A stretch of DNA of 64,000 nucleotides from Streptomyces violaceoruber (GCF_033406955.1 NZ_CP137734.1:682001-746000); one strand, 5' to 3'; shown: positions 41,792 through 51,312, numbered from the stretch's first letter. Notes: generated by a model from the letters alone, not told the origin. Numbers and translations: made by a program.

Positions 41792-41985
41792 GTGGGGTCG
41801 TCTCCTCTCGGCCTGCGATGCCGGGCCGGACGGGTCCGGAGCCGGGACACCGGCGCGAGTACGGGAAAGAAGGCGTTCTGCCCTCTTGATGAGACGGCTC
41901 CCCGTTCTGTGACAGCCGCCGCCGACGACGGCCGCGGCAGCGGCCCCTGCCCCGGACGCACGCCGTGTTGTTATGCTCGCCGCGT

Positions 41986-44739
41986 GTGGGGGGCAGCGTG
42001 AGCGGGGACGGTCCTGAGCGGCTGCGTGGCCGGCGCCGTGAATACGACGTGCTGGACGGGCTGGTCTCGGAGGTGGAGGCAGGTCGCAGCGCGGTGCTGG
42101 TGCTGCGCGGCGACGCCGGCATCGGGAAGTCCACCCTTCTGGATCACCTGGCGGCACGCGTCACCGCGCACCGGGTCGCCCGGGGAGCCGGTGCCGAGTC
42201 GGAGATGGAGCTTCCGTTCGCGGGACTCCACCAATTGTGCGCTCCCTTCCTCGGGCACACCGGCTCCCTCCCGCCGCCGCAGGCGGAAGCACTGGCCACG
42301 GCGTTCGGGGTGAGCACGGGGCCGCCACCGGACAGGTTCCTGGTCGGTCTGGCCGTGCTCGGGCTGCTCACCGACGTGGCCGCCCGGCGACCGCTGTTCT
42401 GCCTCGTGGACGACGCCCAGTGGCTCGACCGGGTCTCCGCGCAGACGCTGGCCTTCGTGGCGCGAAGAATGCTCGCCGAACCGCTGGCCCTGATCTTCGC
42501 CACCCGTGAGCAGCGGGGACGCGACGACCTGGCCGGCCTGCCCGAGCTGACGCTGCACGGGCTGGACGACACCGACGCCCGCGCGCTGCTGGACGCGAGC
42601 GCCGACGGCCCGATGGACGAGCGGGTCCGCGACCGCGTCCTCGCCGAGGCCCGCGGCAACCCCCTGGCGCTGCTGGAACTCCCCCACGGCCGCGTCGACG
42701 CGGAAGCGGTCGAGGGGCCCGCTCCGCACGGTCCCGGAAGGGTGACCAGCCGTATCGAGCGGAGCTACCTCGCGCGGGTCCGCTCGCTCCCGGAGCCGAC
42801 GCAGCGCCTGCTGCTGGTGGCCGCCGCCGAGCCGGTCGGTGACGTGTCGCTGCTCCGGAGCGCCGTCGAGCGGCTGGGCGTCGCCCCGGACGCGGTGGAG
42901 CCGGCGGTGACGGCGGGCCTGCTCGACGTCGGCACGCTGGTGCGTTTCCGGCATCCGCTGCTGCGCTCCGCGATCTACCGGTCGGCCGGGCTCGCGGAGC
43001 TGCGGGAGGTGCACCGCGTGCTGGCCGAAGCGACGGACCCCGGCGTCGACCCCGACCGCCGTGCCTGGCACCTCGCGCGGGCCACGGTCCGGCCGGACGA
43101 GGTCATCGCCGCGGAGCTGGAGTCGTCGGCCGGACGGGCGCGGGCGCGGGGCGGCACCGCCGCGGCGGCCGCGTTCCTCGCCCACGCGGCCGTGCTGACG
43201 CCGCACCCGCGGCGCAAGGCGACGCGCGCCCTCGCCGCGGCCCAGGCGAAGCTGCGTGCCGGTGCGCCCGCCGCGGCGCGCGACCTGCTGGAGCTGGCAC
43301 GGGCCGGCCCGCTCGACGAACTCGGCCGGGCCCGTGCGGATCTCGTCGAGGCCCGGATCTCCTTCACCTCCAGCCGCGTGGACGACATGCTCCCCAGGCT
43401 GTTGGCCACCGCGCGGCGCCTGGTCCCGCTCGATGCGGGTCTGGCCCGCGAGACGTTCCTGGACGCCCTGTCGGCCGCCATGTTCGCCGGACGTCTCACG
43501 TCGGAGGCGCTCGTGCGCGAGGTGGCGGCGGCCGCGCGCGGGACGGCCCCGCCCCGCACAGGACCGCCGCGCAACGCCGATCTGCTGCTGGACGCGCTCA
43601 CCACCCGTTTCCTCGACGGGTATCGCGACGCGGTCACCTTCTCGCGCGAGGCGGTACGCACGTTCCGCCGGGAGACCGAGCCCGACGAGGTACTGCGCTG
43701 GTCGTGGGTGGCTTCGGCACTGGCGGCCGACATGTGGGACCACGAGGCCTGGACGGAACTGGTCACCCGCCATGTGCGCACCGCCCGTGCGGTCGGCGCG
43801 CTGACCGAGTTGCCGCTGGCGCTCAATTCGCGGGTGGTCGTCCACACGACCGCCGGTGAACTGGACGCGGCGGCGCTGCTCATCGCGGAGACCGGCCGGG
43901 TCCAGGAGGCGGTCGGCGGCGGCTTCTCGCCGTACGGCACGATGACGCTCGCCGCCTGGCAGGGCCACGCGAGCGAGGCCGCACCGTTGATCAAGGCCGG
44001 CACGGAGGAGGCCCTCGGCCGCGGTGAGGGCATCGGGGTGGCCGTCGCGAGCCGGGCGCAGGCCCTGCTCCTCAACGGCCTGGGCCGGTACGAGGAGGCG
44101 CTCGAAGCCGCCCGTCGGGCGAGCGCACACCCGCAGGACCTGGTCGCGGCCGGCTGGGGACTGGTGGAGGTGGTGGAGGCCGGGGCGCGCAGCGGCCACC
44201 TCGACGTGGCCGAGGCGGCACTGGTCCGGCTGACCCGGGACACCGGCGCCGCTGCCACGGACTGGGCACTGGGCGTCCAGCTGCGCTGCCGTGCCCTGCT
44301 CGGTGACGGATCGGCGGCCGACGAGTTGTACCGGGAGGCTATCGAGCGACTCGGCCGCACCCAGGCCGCCATGGAGACGGCCCGGGCGCGTCTGCTGTAC
44401 GGGGAGTGGCTCCGGCGGGAGGGCCGCCGCGCCGACGCCCGAACGCAGCTGCGGATGGCCCACGCCCTGTTCACCCGGTTCGGCGCGCAGGCGTTCGCCG
44501 AACGCGCCGTCCGCGAACTGCGGGCCACCGGTGAGACGGTGACCCGTCGCGACGCCGGCGCCGTGGCGGCGCTCACGTCTCAGGAGAGCCAGATCGCCCG
44601 CCTGGCCCGGGACGGGCTCACCAACTCCGAGATCGGCGCCCAGTTGTTCCTGAGCCCGCACACCGTGGAATGGCATCTGCGGAAGGTGTACGCCAAGTTG
44701 GGCATCACCTCCCGGCGCCTCCTGAGCACGGTCCTGTGA
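41986..44739 (+). CDS. LAL-type LuxR-family regulator (copy 2)
   Basis: A ~917-residue LAL protein with Walker A GDAGIGKS near residues 42-49, Walker B LFCLVDDAQWLD near 140, a helical TPR-like middle, and the LuxR HTH at the C-terminus (LTSQESQIARLARDGLTN, SPHTVEWHLRKV). The recognition helix is nearly the same as in copies 1 and 3. The start is uncertain: GTG 41965, 41986 and 41998 are all in frame; TATGCT at 41972-41977 could be a -10 that would make 41986 nearly leaderless. It converges on NmrA copy 2 and is divergent from the small hypothetical gene. Confidence 0.88.
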   Translation: MGGSVSGDGPERLRGRRREYDVLDGLVSEVEAGRSAVLVLRGDAGIGKSTLLDHLAARVTAHRVARGAGAESEMELPFAGLHQLCAPFLGHTGSLPPPQAEALATAFGVSTGPPPDRFLVGLAVLGLLTDVAARRPLFCLVDDAQWLDRVSAQTLAFVARRMLAEPLALIFATREQRGRDDLAGLPELTLHGLDDTDARALLDASADGPMDERVRDRVLAEARGNPLALLELPHGRVDAEAVEGPAPHGPGRVTSRIERSYLARVRSLPEPTQRLLLVAAAEPVGDVSLLRSAVERLGVAPDAVEPAVTAGLLDVGTLVRFRHPLLRSAIYRSAGLAELREVHRVLAEATDPGVDPDRRAWHLARATVRPDEVIAAELESSAGRARARGGTAAAAAFLAHAAVLTPHPRRKATRALAAAQAKLRAGAPAAARDLLELARAGPLDELGRARADLVEARISFTSSRVDDMLPRLLATARRLVPLDAGLARETFLDALSAAMFAGRLTSEALVREVAAAARGTAPPRTGPPRNADLLLDALTTRFLDGYRDAVTFSREAVRTFRRETEPDEVLRWSWVASALAADMWDHEAWTELVTRHVRTARAVGALTELPLALNSRVVVHTTAGELDAAALLIAETGRVQEAVGGGFSPYGTMTLAAWQGHASEAAPLIKAGTEEALGRGEGIGVAVASRAQALLLNGLGRYEEALEAARRASAHPQDLVAAGWGLVEVVEAGARSGHLDVAEAALVRLTRDTGAAATDWALGVQLRCRALLGDGSAADELYREAIERLGRTQAAMETARARLLYGEWLRREGRRADARTQLRMAHALFTRFGAQAFAERAVRELRATGETVTRRDAGAVAALTSQESQIARLARDGLTNSEIGAQLFLSPHTVEWHLRKVYAKLGITSRRLLSTVL

Positions 44740-44747
44740 GTGGCACC

Positions 44748-44769
44748 GCCTGACCGGGGGCGGTCAGGC
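44748..44769. terminator. Hairpin between LAL 2 and NmrA copy 2
   Basis: GCCTGACC (44748-44755) and GGTCAGGC (44762-44769) form a perfect 8-bp stem with a 6-base loop between two convergent genes; the right arm overlaps the NmrA stop codon. Confidence 0.6.
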
Positions 44770-45507
44770 CGCCCGCAGGGACGCGAGGTGGGCGTCGAAC
44801 GTCCGGCGGCCGCGCAGGTACTCCCCGCGCGGCAGCAGGCCGCCCGTGGTCATGGCCTTGCCGACCTTGCCCGGGAGCGTCACCGGCACGACGAGGCGGC
44901 GGCGGCCCCGCGCACGCGCGATGCGACGCGCCATGTCCACCATGTCCAGCTGGTCGGGTCCCGCGATCTCGGGTGCCATGCCCGCCGGGCCCTCGACGGC
45001 GTGCTCGACGAGCGTCTGGGCGACGTCCTGGGCGGCGACGGGCCGGGTCAGCATTCTCGGCACCACGACCACCGGTGACACGCTGTTCAGCAGCGGTTCC
45101 GGGAACTCGAAGAACTGGGTGGCGCGCACCACCGTCCACGGCACGGCTCCGTCGCGGACCAGTTCCTCCTGGGCGCGCTTGCCGAAGTAGTAACCGAAGT
45201 CGACCTCGTCGCTGCCGACGATCGACAGGGTGACCAGATGCGCGACCCCGCCGGCGCGCGCGGCGGCGATCAGGTGGCCGGTCGTGCGGGAGAAGAAGTC
45301 GACGGCGGTCTTCCTTCTCGTGGTGACGATGTTCGCCACGTCGATCACCGCGTCGGCGCCGGACAGTTTCCCGGCCAGACCCGCGCCGGTGGTGAGGTCC
45401 ACGCCGTGCGAACGGGCGAGGACCACCGGTGTGTGCCCGGCGGCCCGCAACTCGGCGACCACGTATTTCCCCACCAGACCGGTTCCTCCGGCCACGGCCA
45501 CCCGCAT
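44764..45507 (-). CDS. NmrA-like NAD(P)-binding protein (copy 2)
   Basis: A 247-residue atypical SDR with VAGGTGLVGKYVV at the N-terminus. Shared features with copies 1 and 3 are DVANIVTTRRKTAVDFFS (copy 3 has TDAPSRRQETSTAFF), LVTLSIVGSD, the YFGKRAQEELVR active-site-like region, VPWTVVRATQFFEF, and IAGPDQLDMVDM. It possibly acts on a quinone or another small substrate. An ECF41-type promoter lies 46 bases upstream, divergent to another one for osmC. Confidence 0.85.
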   Translation of the reverse strand: MRVAVAGGTGLVGKYVVAELRAAGHTPVVLARSHGVDLTTGAGLAGKLSGADAVIDVANIVTTRRKTAVDFFSRTTGHLIAAARAGGVAHLVTLSIVGSDEVDFGYYFGKRAQEELVRDGAVPWTVVRATQFFEFPEPLLNSVSPVVVVPRMLTRPVAAQDVAQTLVEHAVEGPAGMAPEIAGPDQLDMVDMARRIARARGRRRLVVPVTLPGKVGKAMTTGGLLPRGEYLRGRRTFDAHLASLRAA

Positions 45508-45552
45508 GTGCTGCCTCTTCCCGCCGACTTGGTTCGTGCGCTACATCCTGGT

Positions 45553-45579
45553 GACAGGACACGCGCCCCGTCTGTGACA
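45553..45579 (-). promoter_or_regulatory. ECF41-type promoter before NmrA copy 2
   Basis: On the minus strand TGTCACA (45579-45573), 16 bases, TGTC (45556-45553), 46 bases before the start codon. Confidence 0.65.
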
Positions 45580-45603
45580 CCCCACCCCCCTCACCGGCCG
45601 AAC

Positions 45604-45630
45604 TGTCACAGGCGCCCGCACCGCTCGGTC
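45604..45630 (+). promoter_or_regulatory. ECF41-type promoter before osmC-like gene
   Basis: TGTCACA (45604-45610), 16 bases, GGTC (45627-45630), 63 bases before the osmC-like start. Its -35 is 24 bases from that of the divergent NmrA promoter. Confidence 0.65.
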
Positions 45631-45693
45631 ATTGCGGAAGAGGGATCTGTCGGGCTCCGCCCGGTCCCCGTACCCCGGCCGAGAGGAAGACCC

Positions 45694-46101
45694 ATGACCA
45701 CGCGCATCGTGACCGTCGCCGAAGGCGTCCGGCTCACCCGTTCCGTCTCGATCGGCACGCACCACCTGACCGCCGACGAGCCCGAGCCCATCGGCGCCGA
45801 CGAGGGCCCCACCCCGGGCGAGCTGGTGCTGGCCGCGCTGGGGTCCTGCACCTCCATGGCCGTGCGGGCTCTGGCGGACCGGCACGAGTGGCCACTGGAG
45901 CGGATCGACGTGGCCGTGCGGTTCGGGAAGCAGGGTGAGATCGTCAAGAACGTCGGGCTGACCGGCGACCTGGAGCCGGCTCAGCGGGAGCAGTTGCTGA
46001 CGGCGGCCGGGCGCTGTCCCGTCCACCGCCTACTGACCCGGGAGGCGAAGATCGTCACGGTGCCCGCGCTGCTGGCGGAACCGGAGGCGTCGCACGTCTG
46101 A
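45694..46101 (+). CDS. OsmC-family peroxiredoxin-like protein
   Basis: A 135-residue OsmC/YhfA-type protein. The two redox cysteines characteristic of OsmC/Ohr proteins are visible: one in LAALGSCTSMAVRALA (the first, on the central helix, ~residue 54) and one in AAGRCPVHRLL near the C-terminal side. These proteins reduce organic peroxides using dithiol reductants. ATG 45694 follows GAGAGGAAGA. It is divergent from NmrA copy 2 with back-to-back ECF41-type promoters. Confidence 0.9.
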   Translation: MTTRIVTVAEGVRLTRSVSIGTHHLTADEPEPIGADEGPTPGELVLAALGSCTSMAVRALADRHEWPLERIDVAVRFGKQGEIVKNVGLTGDLEPAQREQLLTAAGRCPVHRLLTREAKIVTVPALLAEPEASHV

Positions 46102-46121
46102 GCCGGCCTTCGCCCGGCGGG

Positions 46122-48893
46122 TCAGGGCGCGGTCGCCATCGCCTCCAACCGCACCGAGTCGATCTCCTTGCGGGAAGAGACGCCGAGTTTCACGAAGACC
46201 TTGCGCAGATGCCATTCGACCGTGTGCGGGCTGAGGAAGAGCCGCGCGCCGATCTCCGGGTTGGTGAAGCCTCCCTGCACGAGCCGGGCGATCTCGACCT
46301 CCTTCGCGGTGAGCACCGCGGTCTCCGCCGTGGCCCGGCCGCGCACCTTGACGCCTACGGCCTTCAACTCACGTCGGGCGCGTTCCGCGAACGCCTCGGC
46401 CCCGGCGGCGTCGAGCATCTCGTGCGCCTCGCTCAGGCGGGTACGCGCCTGCGCCCGGCGCCGTTCCAGGCGCAGCCACTCACCGTGCCGAAGCCGTGCC
46501 CGGGCGCTGTCCATCCGGACCCCGGCCGTGTCGAGCCGCTCGATCGCTTCCCGGTGCAGGGCGTCGGCCGTCTCTCCCTCGCTCACCAGGGCGCGCGCGG
46601 CGGCGGAGGTGCCGAGCGCCCAGGGGGTGCCGCTGACCTGGGCCATCTCCTCAATCGTGCGTACGGCCTCGGCGGCCCTCTCGGTACGCCCGAGGCGCAC
46701 GGCCGCTTCGACGAGTTCGACCCGGGACTGGAGGGACAGGCCCATCTCCTGCGGGTTCTCACAGCCCCGCTCGGCCGCGGCGTAGGCCTCCTCGTACCTG
46801 CCGAGACCGTTGTAGAGGACGGCGGCGGCCCATTGGGTGGCCGTCGTCACCTTGCCCTCCCCGCGCAGGAGGCGGTCCTGGGTGAGGGTCTCGATCGCTT
46901 GCCGGGTGGCCGGCTCCCGCCCTCGGAAGGGCTCCAGGACGAGTGCGCCGTAGTGGGCGAAGAAGCTGCTGCCCGTGGCTTCGCCGATCGCGCTCGCCTC
47001 CACGGTCAGGGAGGCCGCCCCGCGCAGGTCGCCGGCGAACACCCGGTTCGACAGGCGCAGCAGGAGGGCCGAGGGCAGCACGGCGAGCGCTCCGTTCTCG
47101 CGGGCGAGGTCGACCAGCCGCGCCGACAGCTCGGACCAGGCGGCGAAGTCCCAGGTGTTGTGCGCCATGCGGCACGCGAAGGGCAGCCAGCCCAGGCCGT
47201 CCTCCGCAGAGAACTCCCCTTCCCGGAACGCCGCCACGGCGTCCAGGAGGACCGGCGCGCCCGCCGCGTAGCCCTCGGTCACCACCCGGGCGAGACCGGT
47301 CAGGAGGCGGGTCTCCCGGCTCTCGGTGCCGGTGTGGCCCGGCGTGCTGAGCACCGCGTCGGCGACGTCACGGACCCCGCCCGTGGCCAGCCGGCCCGCG
47401 GTCAGGGCCGCGTAGATCGCGTCCCGGTACGTCTGGTCGGCGAGTGCGGGGTCGAACGGCTGGAGCCGCTTCGCCGCTTCGAGCAGCAGCGGCAGTCCGG
47501 CGCTGGCGCTCTTGGCCGCCGACATGATCTGCCCGCGCAGCAGGGTCGCGCGGCCGGCTCCGGCCTCGTCGAGATGACTCAGCTCCGCCGCGTCGACCAG
47601 TTCCCTCGCGGTGTCGTAAGCGCCCGCCTGGTACTTCGCCCGCGCCGCGGCCAGTGCCCTGGCGCCGCGGCGCACCGGATCGGGGGTCAACGCGGTGGCT
47701 CGGTCCAGGAAGGCCGCCGCCGCGGCGACACCACCGCGCGCGTGCGCTCGCCCGGCGGAGCCCTCCAGTTCGGCGGCGACGTTCTCGTCCGGGCCCGTCG
47801 CCGCACTGGCGAGGTGCCAGACACGGCGTTCGGGATAGAGCGTGGCGTCGATCGACTCGGCCAGGGCCGCGTGCACGCGCCGGCGTTCCTCGAGCCCGAC
47901 GGCGCGGTACGCCGCGGAGCGCACCAGTGGGTGGCGGAAGCGGACCCAGGTGCCGAGGGTCATCAGACCCGACGCCTCGGCTTCGGTCGCGGCGCGGTCC
48001 ACGTCGATGCCGAGGCGTTCGGCGGCGCTCCGCAGCAGGGACACGTCACCGACCGGTTCGGTGGCGGCGATGAGGAGCAACTGCTGCGTCTGCGCGGAGA
48101 GGGACCGGATGCGGCGGAGGAAACCCGCCTCGATCCGGCCGGACAGGGGGCGGCTCTCCGGTACGCCGAATCCCCCGGCCATCTCCAGGAGGGTCAGGCC
48201 GCGCGGCAGCTCCACCAGGGCCAGCGGGTTGCCTCGCGTCTCGGCGACGATGCGGTCCCGTACCCGCTGGTCGAGCGGGCCGGTGACGACCGAGTCGAGG
48301 AGCTCGCGGGACTCGCGCTCGCCGAGTCCGCGCACGGCCAGCTCCGGAAGGTCTGCGAGCACCTCGCGCGAGCCGGATTCGCGGACGGCCAGGACCAGCA
48401 GGACAGGTTCGGCGAGCAGCCGTCGGGCGACGAACTCCAGCGTCTGGGCGGAGACGCGGTCCAGCCACTGCGCGTCGTCGACCATGCACAGCAACGGCTC
48501 GTCACCGACGGCGGCGGCGAGGAGGCTCAACGTGGCCAGGCCGACCAGGAATCGGTCGGGAGCGTCCCCGACCTGCATTCCGAAAGCCGTGCGCAAGGCG
48601 TTGCGCTGCGGCTCGGGGAGACTCTCCAAGTGGGAGAGCAGAGGTGCGCAGAGCTGGTGCAGCCCGGCGTAGGAGAGCTCCATCTCGGACTGCACGCCGA
48701 CCGCTCTGACCACGCGGCACCCGGTGGCCCCATCGAGCAGGTGGTTCAGCAGCTCGGTCTTGCCGATGCCCGCCTCACCGCGTACCACCAGTACTCCGCT
48801 GCGGCCCGCTCTGGCCTGCGCGAGGAGGTCGTCGAGGACCTTGCACTCGTCCTGCCGCCCGATGAGCTCGGTCCCTGCGCCGTCCCTCACCAT
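46122..48893 (-). CDS. LAL-type LuxR-family regulator (copy 3)
   Basis: A 923-residue LAL protein: Walker A GEAGIGKT at 39-46, Walker B LLCMVDDAQWLD near 140, helical repeat region, C-terminal HTH (LTAKEVEIARLVQGGFTN, SPHTVEWHLRKV). The start at 48893 (MVRDGAGTEL) follows GGGAGG by six bases; a long in-frame upstream extension has no domain. It lies next to osmC (convergent, 20 bases). The 234 bases upstream (48894-49127) must hold its promoter; no ECF41-type box in the right orientation was seen there. Confidence 0.9.
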   Translation of the reverse strand: MVRDGAGTELIGRQDECKVLDDLLAQARAGRSGVLVVRGEAGIGKTELLNHLLDGATGCRVVRAVGVQSEMELSYAGLHQLCAPLLSHLESLPEPQRNALRTAFGMQVGDAPDRFLVGLATLSLLAAAVGDEPLLCMVDDAQWLDRVSAQTLEFVARRLLAEPVLLVLAVRESGSREVLADLPELAVRGLGERESRELLDSVVTGPLDQRVRDRIVAETRGNPLALVELPRGLTLLEMAGGFGVPESRPLSGRIEAGFLRRIRSLSAQTQQLLLIAATEPVGDVSLLRSAAERLGIDVDRAATEAEASGLMTLGTWVRFRHPLVRSAAYRAVGLEERRRVHAALAESIDATLYPERRVWHLASAATGPDENVAAELEGSAGRAHARGGVAAAAAFLDRATALTPDPVRRGARALAAARAKYQAGAYDTARELVDAAELSHLDEAGAGRATLLRGQIMSAAKSASAGLPLLLEAAKRLQPFDPALADQTYRDAIYAALTAGRLATGGVRDVADAVLSTPGHTGTESRETRLLTGLARVVTEGYAAGAPVLLDAVAAFREGEFSAEDGLGWLPFACRMAHNTWDFAAWSELSARLVDLARENGALAVLPSALLLRLSNRVFAGDLRGAASLTVEASAIGEATGSSFFAHYGALVLEPFRGREPATRQAIETLTQDRLLRGEGKVTTATQWAAAVLYNGLGRYEEAYAAAERGCENPQEMGLSLQSRVELVEAAVRLGRTERAAEAVRTIEEMAQVSGTPWALGTSAAARALVSEGETADALHREAIERLDTAGVRMDSARARLRHGEWLRLERRRAQARTRLSEAHEMLDAAGAEAFAERARRELKAVGVKVRGRATAETAVLTAKEVEIARLVQGGFTNPEIGARLFLSPHTVEWHLRKVFVKLGVSSRKEIDSVRLEAMATAP

Positions 48894-49127
48894 GGCAGCC
48901 TCCCGGCTGTCACGATACCCCGGCGTTTCACTTTCCGTAGGCCTGTCTGAAACTGATTGCCGAGGCTCGCGCGCAGGTGCTCGGCAACCGGGGTCCTGAT
49001 GCCCCCGCCTGCGCCCTCTCCGCCTTCTGCCGCGTGCGCGTCTTCCCGGCATCGCGTTCCGGCCGGGGCGCACTGGCCGGAAGCCGCCGCTACGGATCCC
49101 GCGGTGGTCCGGTGCGGCGTCGGTCGA

Positions 49128-49469
49128 TCAGGTCATCGATCCCACGACGACCGCCGTGCACACGAAGATCGTCAGACCGATCGCGGTCATGGCGATCATC
49201 GTGCCTCGCAGCCAGCGGCCGAACCGGAGTCGGTGTGCCGCCTCGGCCGCGCCGATGCGCTCCTCGATGTGCTCGGTCACCATGCGGGCGACGTACTTCT
49301 GTTCCTCCAGATACCACCGCTCCAGGTCCATCCGCTGCCCGTGGGTCAGCCCGTCGGCCCTCGCCGCGAAGGCGGACACCCGCCGACGCGCGGCACTGAG
49401 GTGCGCCTCGCGGTACAGAAACGCCTGTATGTCGGCCAGCCCGCGAGCGGCCTGCTTGCTCGTGTCCAT
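49128..49469 (-). CDS. Hypothetical single-pass membrane protein
   Basis: A 113-residue protein: a helical polar part (residues 1-85, with QAFLYREAHLSAARRRVSAFAARADGL and an EEQKYVARMVTEHIEERIG stretch) and one C-terminal transmembrane helix (TMIAMTAIGLTIFVCTAVVV, ~90-110). Family unknown; a small tail-anchored protein. The start at 49469 is preceded by GGGAGTACC. It follows the alpha/beta hydrolase gene after 105 bases on the same strand. Confidence 0.65.
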   Translation of the reverse strand: MDTSKQAARGLADIQAFLYREAHLSAARRRVSAFAARADGLTHGQRMDLERWYLEEQKYVARMVTEHIEERIGAAEAAHRLRFGRWLRGTMIAMTAIGLTIFVCTAVVVGSMT

Positions 49470-49574
49470 GAGGTACTCCCGTGTCACTCCGGTCGGGTCG
49501 TGACGCGGCGCCGCGGTGGGCGCGGTGCCGGTGGGCCGCCGGTCCCCCCGGGGGCGGTGGCGGCCCACCGCCGC

Positions 49575-50294
49575 TCAGCCGGTCGCCTGCGCCGCCTCGT
49601 TGATCAGCCGGGCGACGTCGCCCGGACGCGACACGCTGACCGCGTGGGAAGCGGTGACGTGCACCACCGTGGCCTTCGCGCGCTCGGCCATGTACGTCTG
49701 CACCTGGGCCGGGATGTTACGGTCCTCGGCGGCCACGAGGACCCAGGACGGGATGTCCTTCCAGGCCGGGGCCGAGGCGCCCTCCGCCAGCGCGGCGTCG
49801 GCCACGGGCCTCTGGGTGGCCGCCATGACCGCCGTGGTCTCCTCCGGGACGTCGGCGGCGAACTGCTGGTGGAACCTGCTCTGCTCGATGTAGAGGTCCG
49901 CGGCCCGGCCGCCGCCGGGGAGCGTGACCGGCACCGGGCGGAGCGTCTCCCCGAGGGTGCTGCCCGGGAACTTGCCGGACAGGTCGACCGCGCTCTCGCC
50001 CTCGTCCGGCAGGAACGCCGCGACGAACACGAGAGCCTTGACGTGGCCGAGTCCCGTCGCGGCGTTGCTGATGACCGAGCCGCCGTAGGAGTGCCCGACG
50101 AGGACCACGGGCCCGTCGATGGACTCCAGGAGCTGTCTGACGTACGCGCTGTCCTCGGTCAGCCCGCGCAGCGGATTGCTCGCGGCCACCACCGGGTAGT
50201 CGTGCGACCGGAGTTTCCGGACGACGCCGTTCCAGCTGGACGAGTCCGCGAACGCGCCGTGCACGAGGACGATGGTCGGTTTCTGTGCGCTCAT
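49575..50294 (-). CDS. Alpha/beta hydrolase (cytoplasmic paralogue)
   Basis: A 239-residue alpha/beta hydrolase with the oxyanion motif LVHGAFAD, nucleophile elbow GHSYGG (Ser69), a late Asp in LVAAEDRNIP and His in TASHAVSVS. It closely resembles plant-type esterases/hydroxynitrile lyases (EstC group) and is very similar to the secreted protein at 61562-62407, lacking only the signal peptide. It starts 18 bases after the HSL-type hydrolase stop and would share that gene's ECF41-type promoter. Confidence 0.9.
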   Translation of the reverse strand: MSAQKPTIVLVHGAFADSSSWNGVVRKLRSHDYPVVAASNPLRGLTEDSAYVRQLLESIDGPVVLVGHSYGGSVISNAATGLGHVKALVFVAAFLPDEGESAVDLSGKFPGSTLGETLRPVPVTLPGGGRAADLYIEQSRFHQQFAADVPEETTAVMAATQRPVADAALAEGASAPAWKDIPSWVLVAAEDRNIPAQVQTYMAERAKATVVHVTASHAVSVSRPGDVARLINEAAQATG

Positions 50295-50312
50295 GAGAGT
50301 GGCCCTTCCGGA

Positions 50313-51263
50313 TCAGTCGGTGCCGAGGGCACTGCGCAGAACGTGGATCGCCTGCTCGATCGCCGCGGTGGAGGCCTGCGTTCCGCGGACCGGGTTCAGC
50401 ATCATGAAGTCGTGCAGGCTGGCGTTGTAGCGGACGCTCGTGGTCGGCACCCCGGCCTGGATCAGCTTGCGGGCGTAGGCCTCGCCCTCGTCGCGCAGCA
50501 CGTCGTTCTCGTCGACCACGACGAACGCCGGCGGCAGCCCCTGGAGGTCCTCCGGGGTGGCGCGCAGCGGCGAGGCCGTGATCTGGTCCCGCTCCGCCGG
50601 ATCGGGGGCGTAGGCGTTCCAGAACCACTCCATGGCCTTCGCGGTCAGGTGCGGTCCGTGCGCGAAGAGCCGGTAGCTCTCGGTGTCCTGCCCGGCGTCG
50701 GTGACGGGGTAGTAGAGGGACTGGTGCAGGAAGGTCACGTCACCGCGCCGCTTGGCCATGTGGGTGAGGGCGGCGCTCATGTTGCCGCCGACGGAGTCAC
50801 CGGCGACGACCATGCGGGAGCCGTCCAGGCCTTCCTCGGCGCCCTTGGTGGTGACCCACTGCGCGGTGGCGTAGGCCTGCTCGATGGCGACGGGGTACTT
50901 CGCCTCCGGGGAGCGGTCGTACTCGACGAAGACCACGGCCGCCTCCGCGCCCACGGCCAGCTCCCGCACCAGACGGTCGTGGGTGCCGGCGTTCCCGAGG
51001 ATCCAGCCGCCGCCGTGCACGTAGAGGACGACGGGCAGCACGCCGGTGGTGCCGGCGGGCTTGACGATGCGCACCCGCACGTCGCCGACCTCGACGGGCA
51101 CGGTGATCCACTTCTCGTCCACGTCCGGCTTCTCCACCGGACCGGACTGGACGTCGTCGAGCAGCTTGCGGGCTCCCTCGACACCGAGTTCGTACAGCAA
51201 CGGCGGCTTGGCGGTGGCGTCGGCGAAGTCCTGCGCGGCGGGTTCGAGAACGATGTCGCTCAT
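50313..51263 (-). CDS. HSL-family alpha/beta hydrolase (GDXG esterase)
   Basis: A 316-residue hormone-sensitive-lipase-type esterase. It has the HGGGW oxyanion motif (~86-90), nucleophile in GDSVGGN (~158-164), catalytic Asp in VVVDENDVLRDEGEAYA (~259) and His in YNASLHDFM (~288). Such enzymes hydrolyse short-chain esters. The start at 51263 follows AAGGAGCGACC. First gene of a hydrolase pair driven by an ECF41-type promoter 49 bases upstream. Confidence 0.9.
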   Translation of the reverse strand: MSDIVLEPAAQDFADATAKPPLLYELGVEGARKLLDDVQSGPVEKPDVDEKWITVPVEVGDVRVRIVKPAGTTGVLPVVLYVHGGGWILGNAGTHDRLVRELAVGAEAAVVFVEYDRSPEAKYPVAIEQAYATAQWVTTKGAEEGLDGSRMVVAGDSVGGNMSAALTHMAKRRGDVTFLHQSLYYPVTDAGQDTESYRLFAHGPHLTAKAMEWFWNAYAPDPAERDQITASPLRATPEDLQGLPPAFVVVDENDVLRDEGEAYARKLIQAGVPTTSVRYNASLHDFMMLNPVRGTQASTAAIEQAIHVLRSALGTD

Positions 51264-51312
51264 GGTCGCTCCTTGCGGTGATGAGGCTTTTGGATGGCTT
51301 TCCACCTCATGA

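Noticed and set aside
41888..41914. ECF41-type promoter for the small hypothetical gene at 41459
   Set aside because: The -35 TGTCACA is perfect on the minus strand, but the -10 position is CATC. Kept only as a note.
42975..44576. Long minus-strand frames opposite LAL regulator 2 (and similar long frames opposite LAL 1 and 3)
   Set aside because: They are Ser/Arg/Ala-rich mirror images of GC-rich codons with no domains; the plus-strand protein has complete Walker and LuxR motifs.
44764..46101. Toxin-antitoxin or phage-defence system among the small genes of the island
   Set aside because: The small proteins are recognisable regulators or redox proteins; no nuclease, kinase or defence ATPase arrangement was found, and the LAL ATPases end in LuxR HTH domains typical of transcription factors.
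48908..48934. ECF41-type promoter near LAL regulator 3
   Set aside because: TGTCACG is on the plus strand, away from the gene, and 16 bases later there is no GTC.
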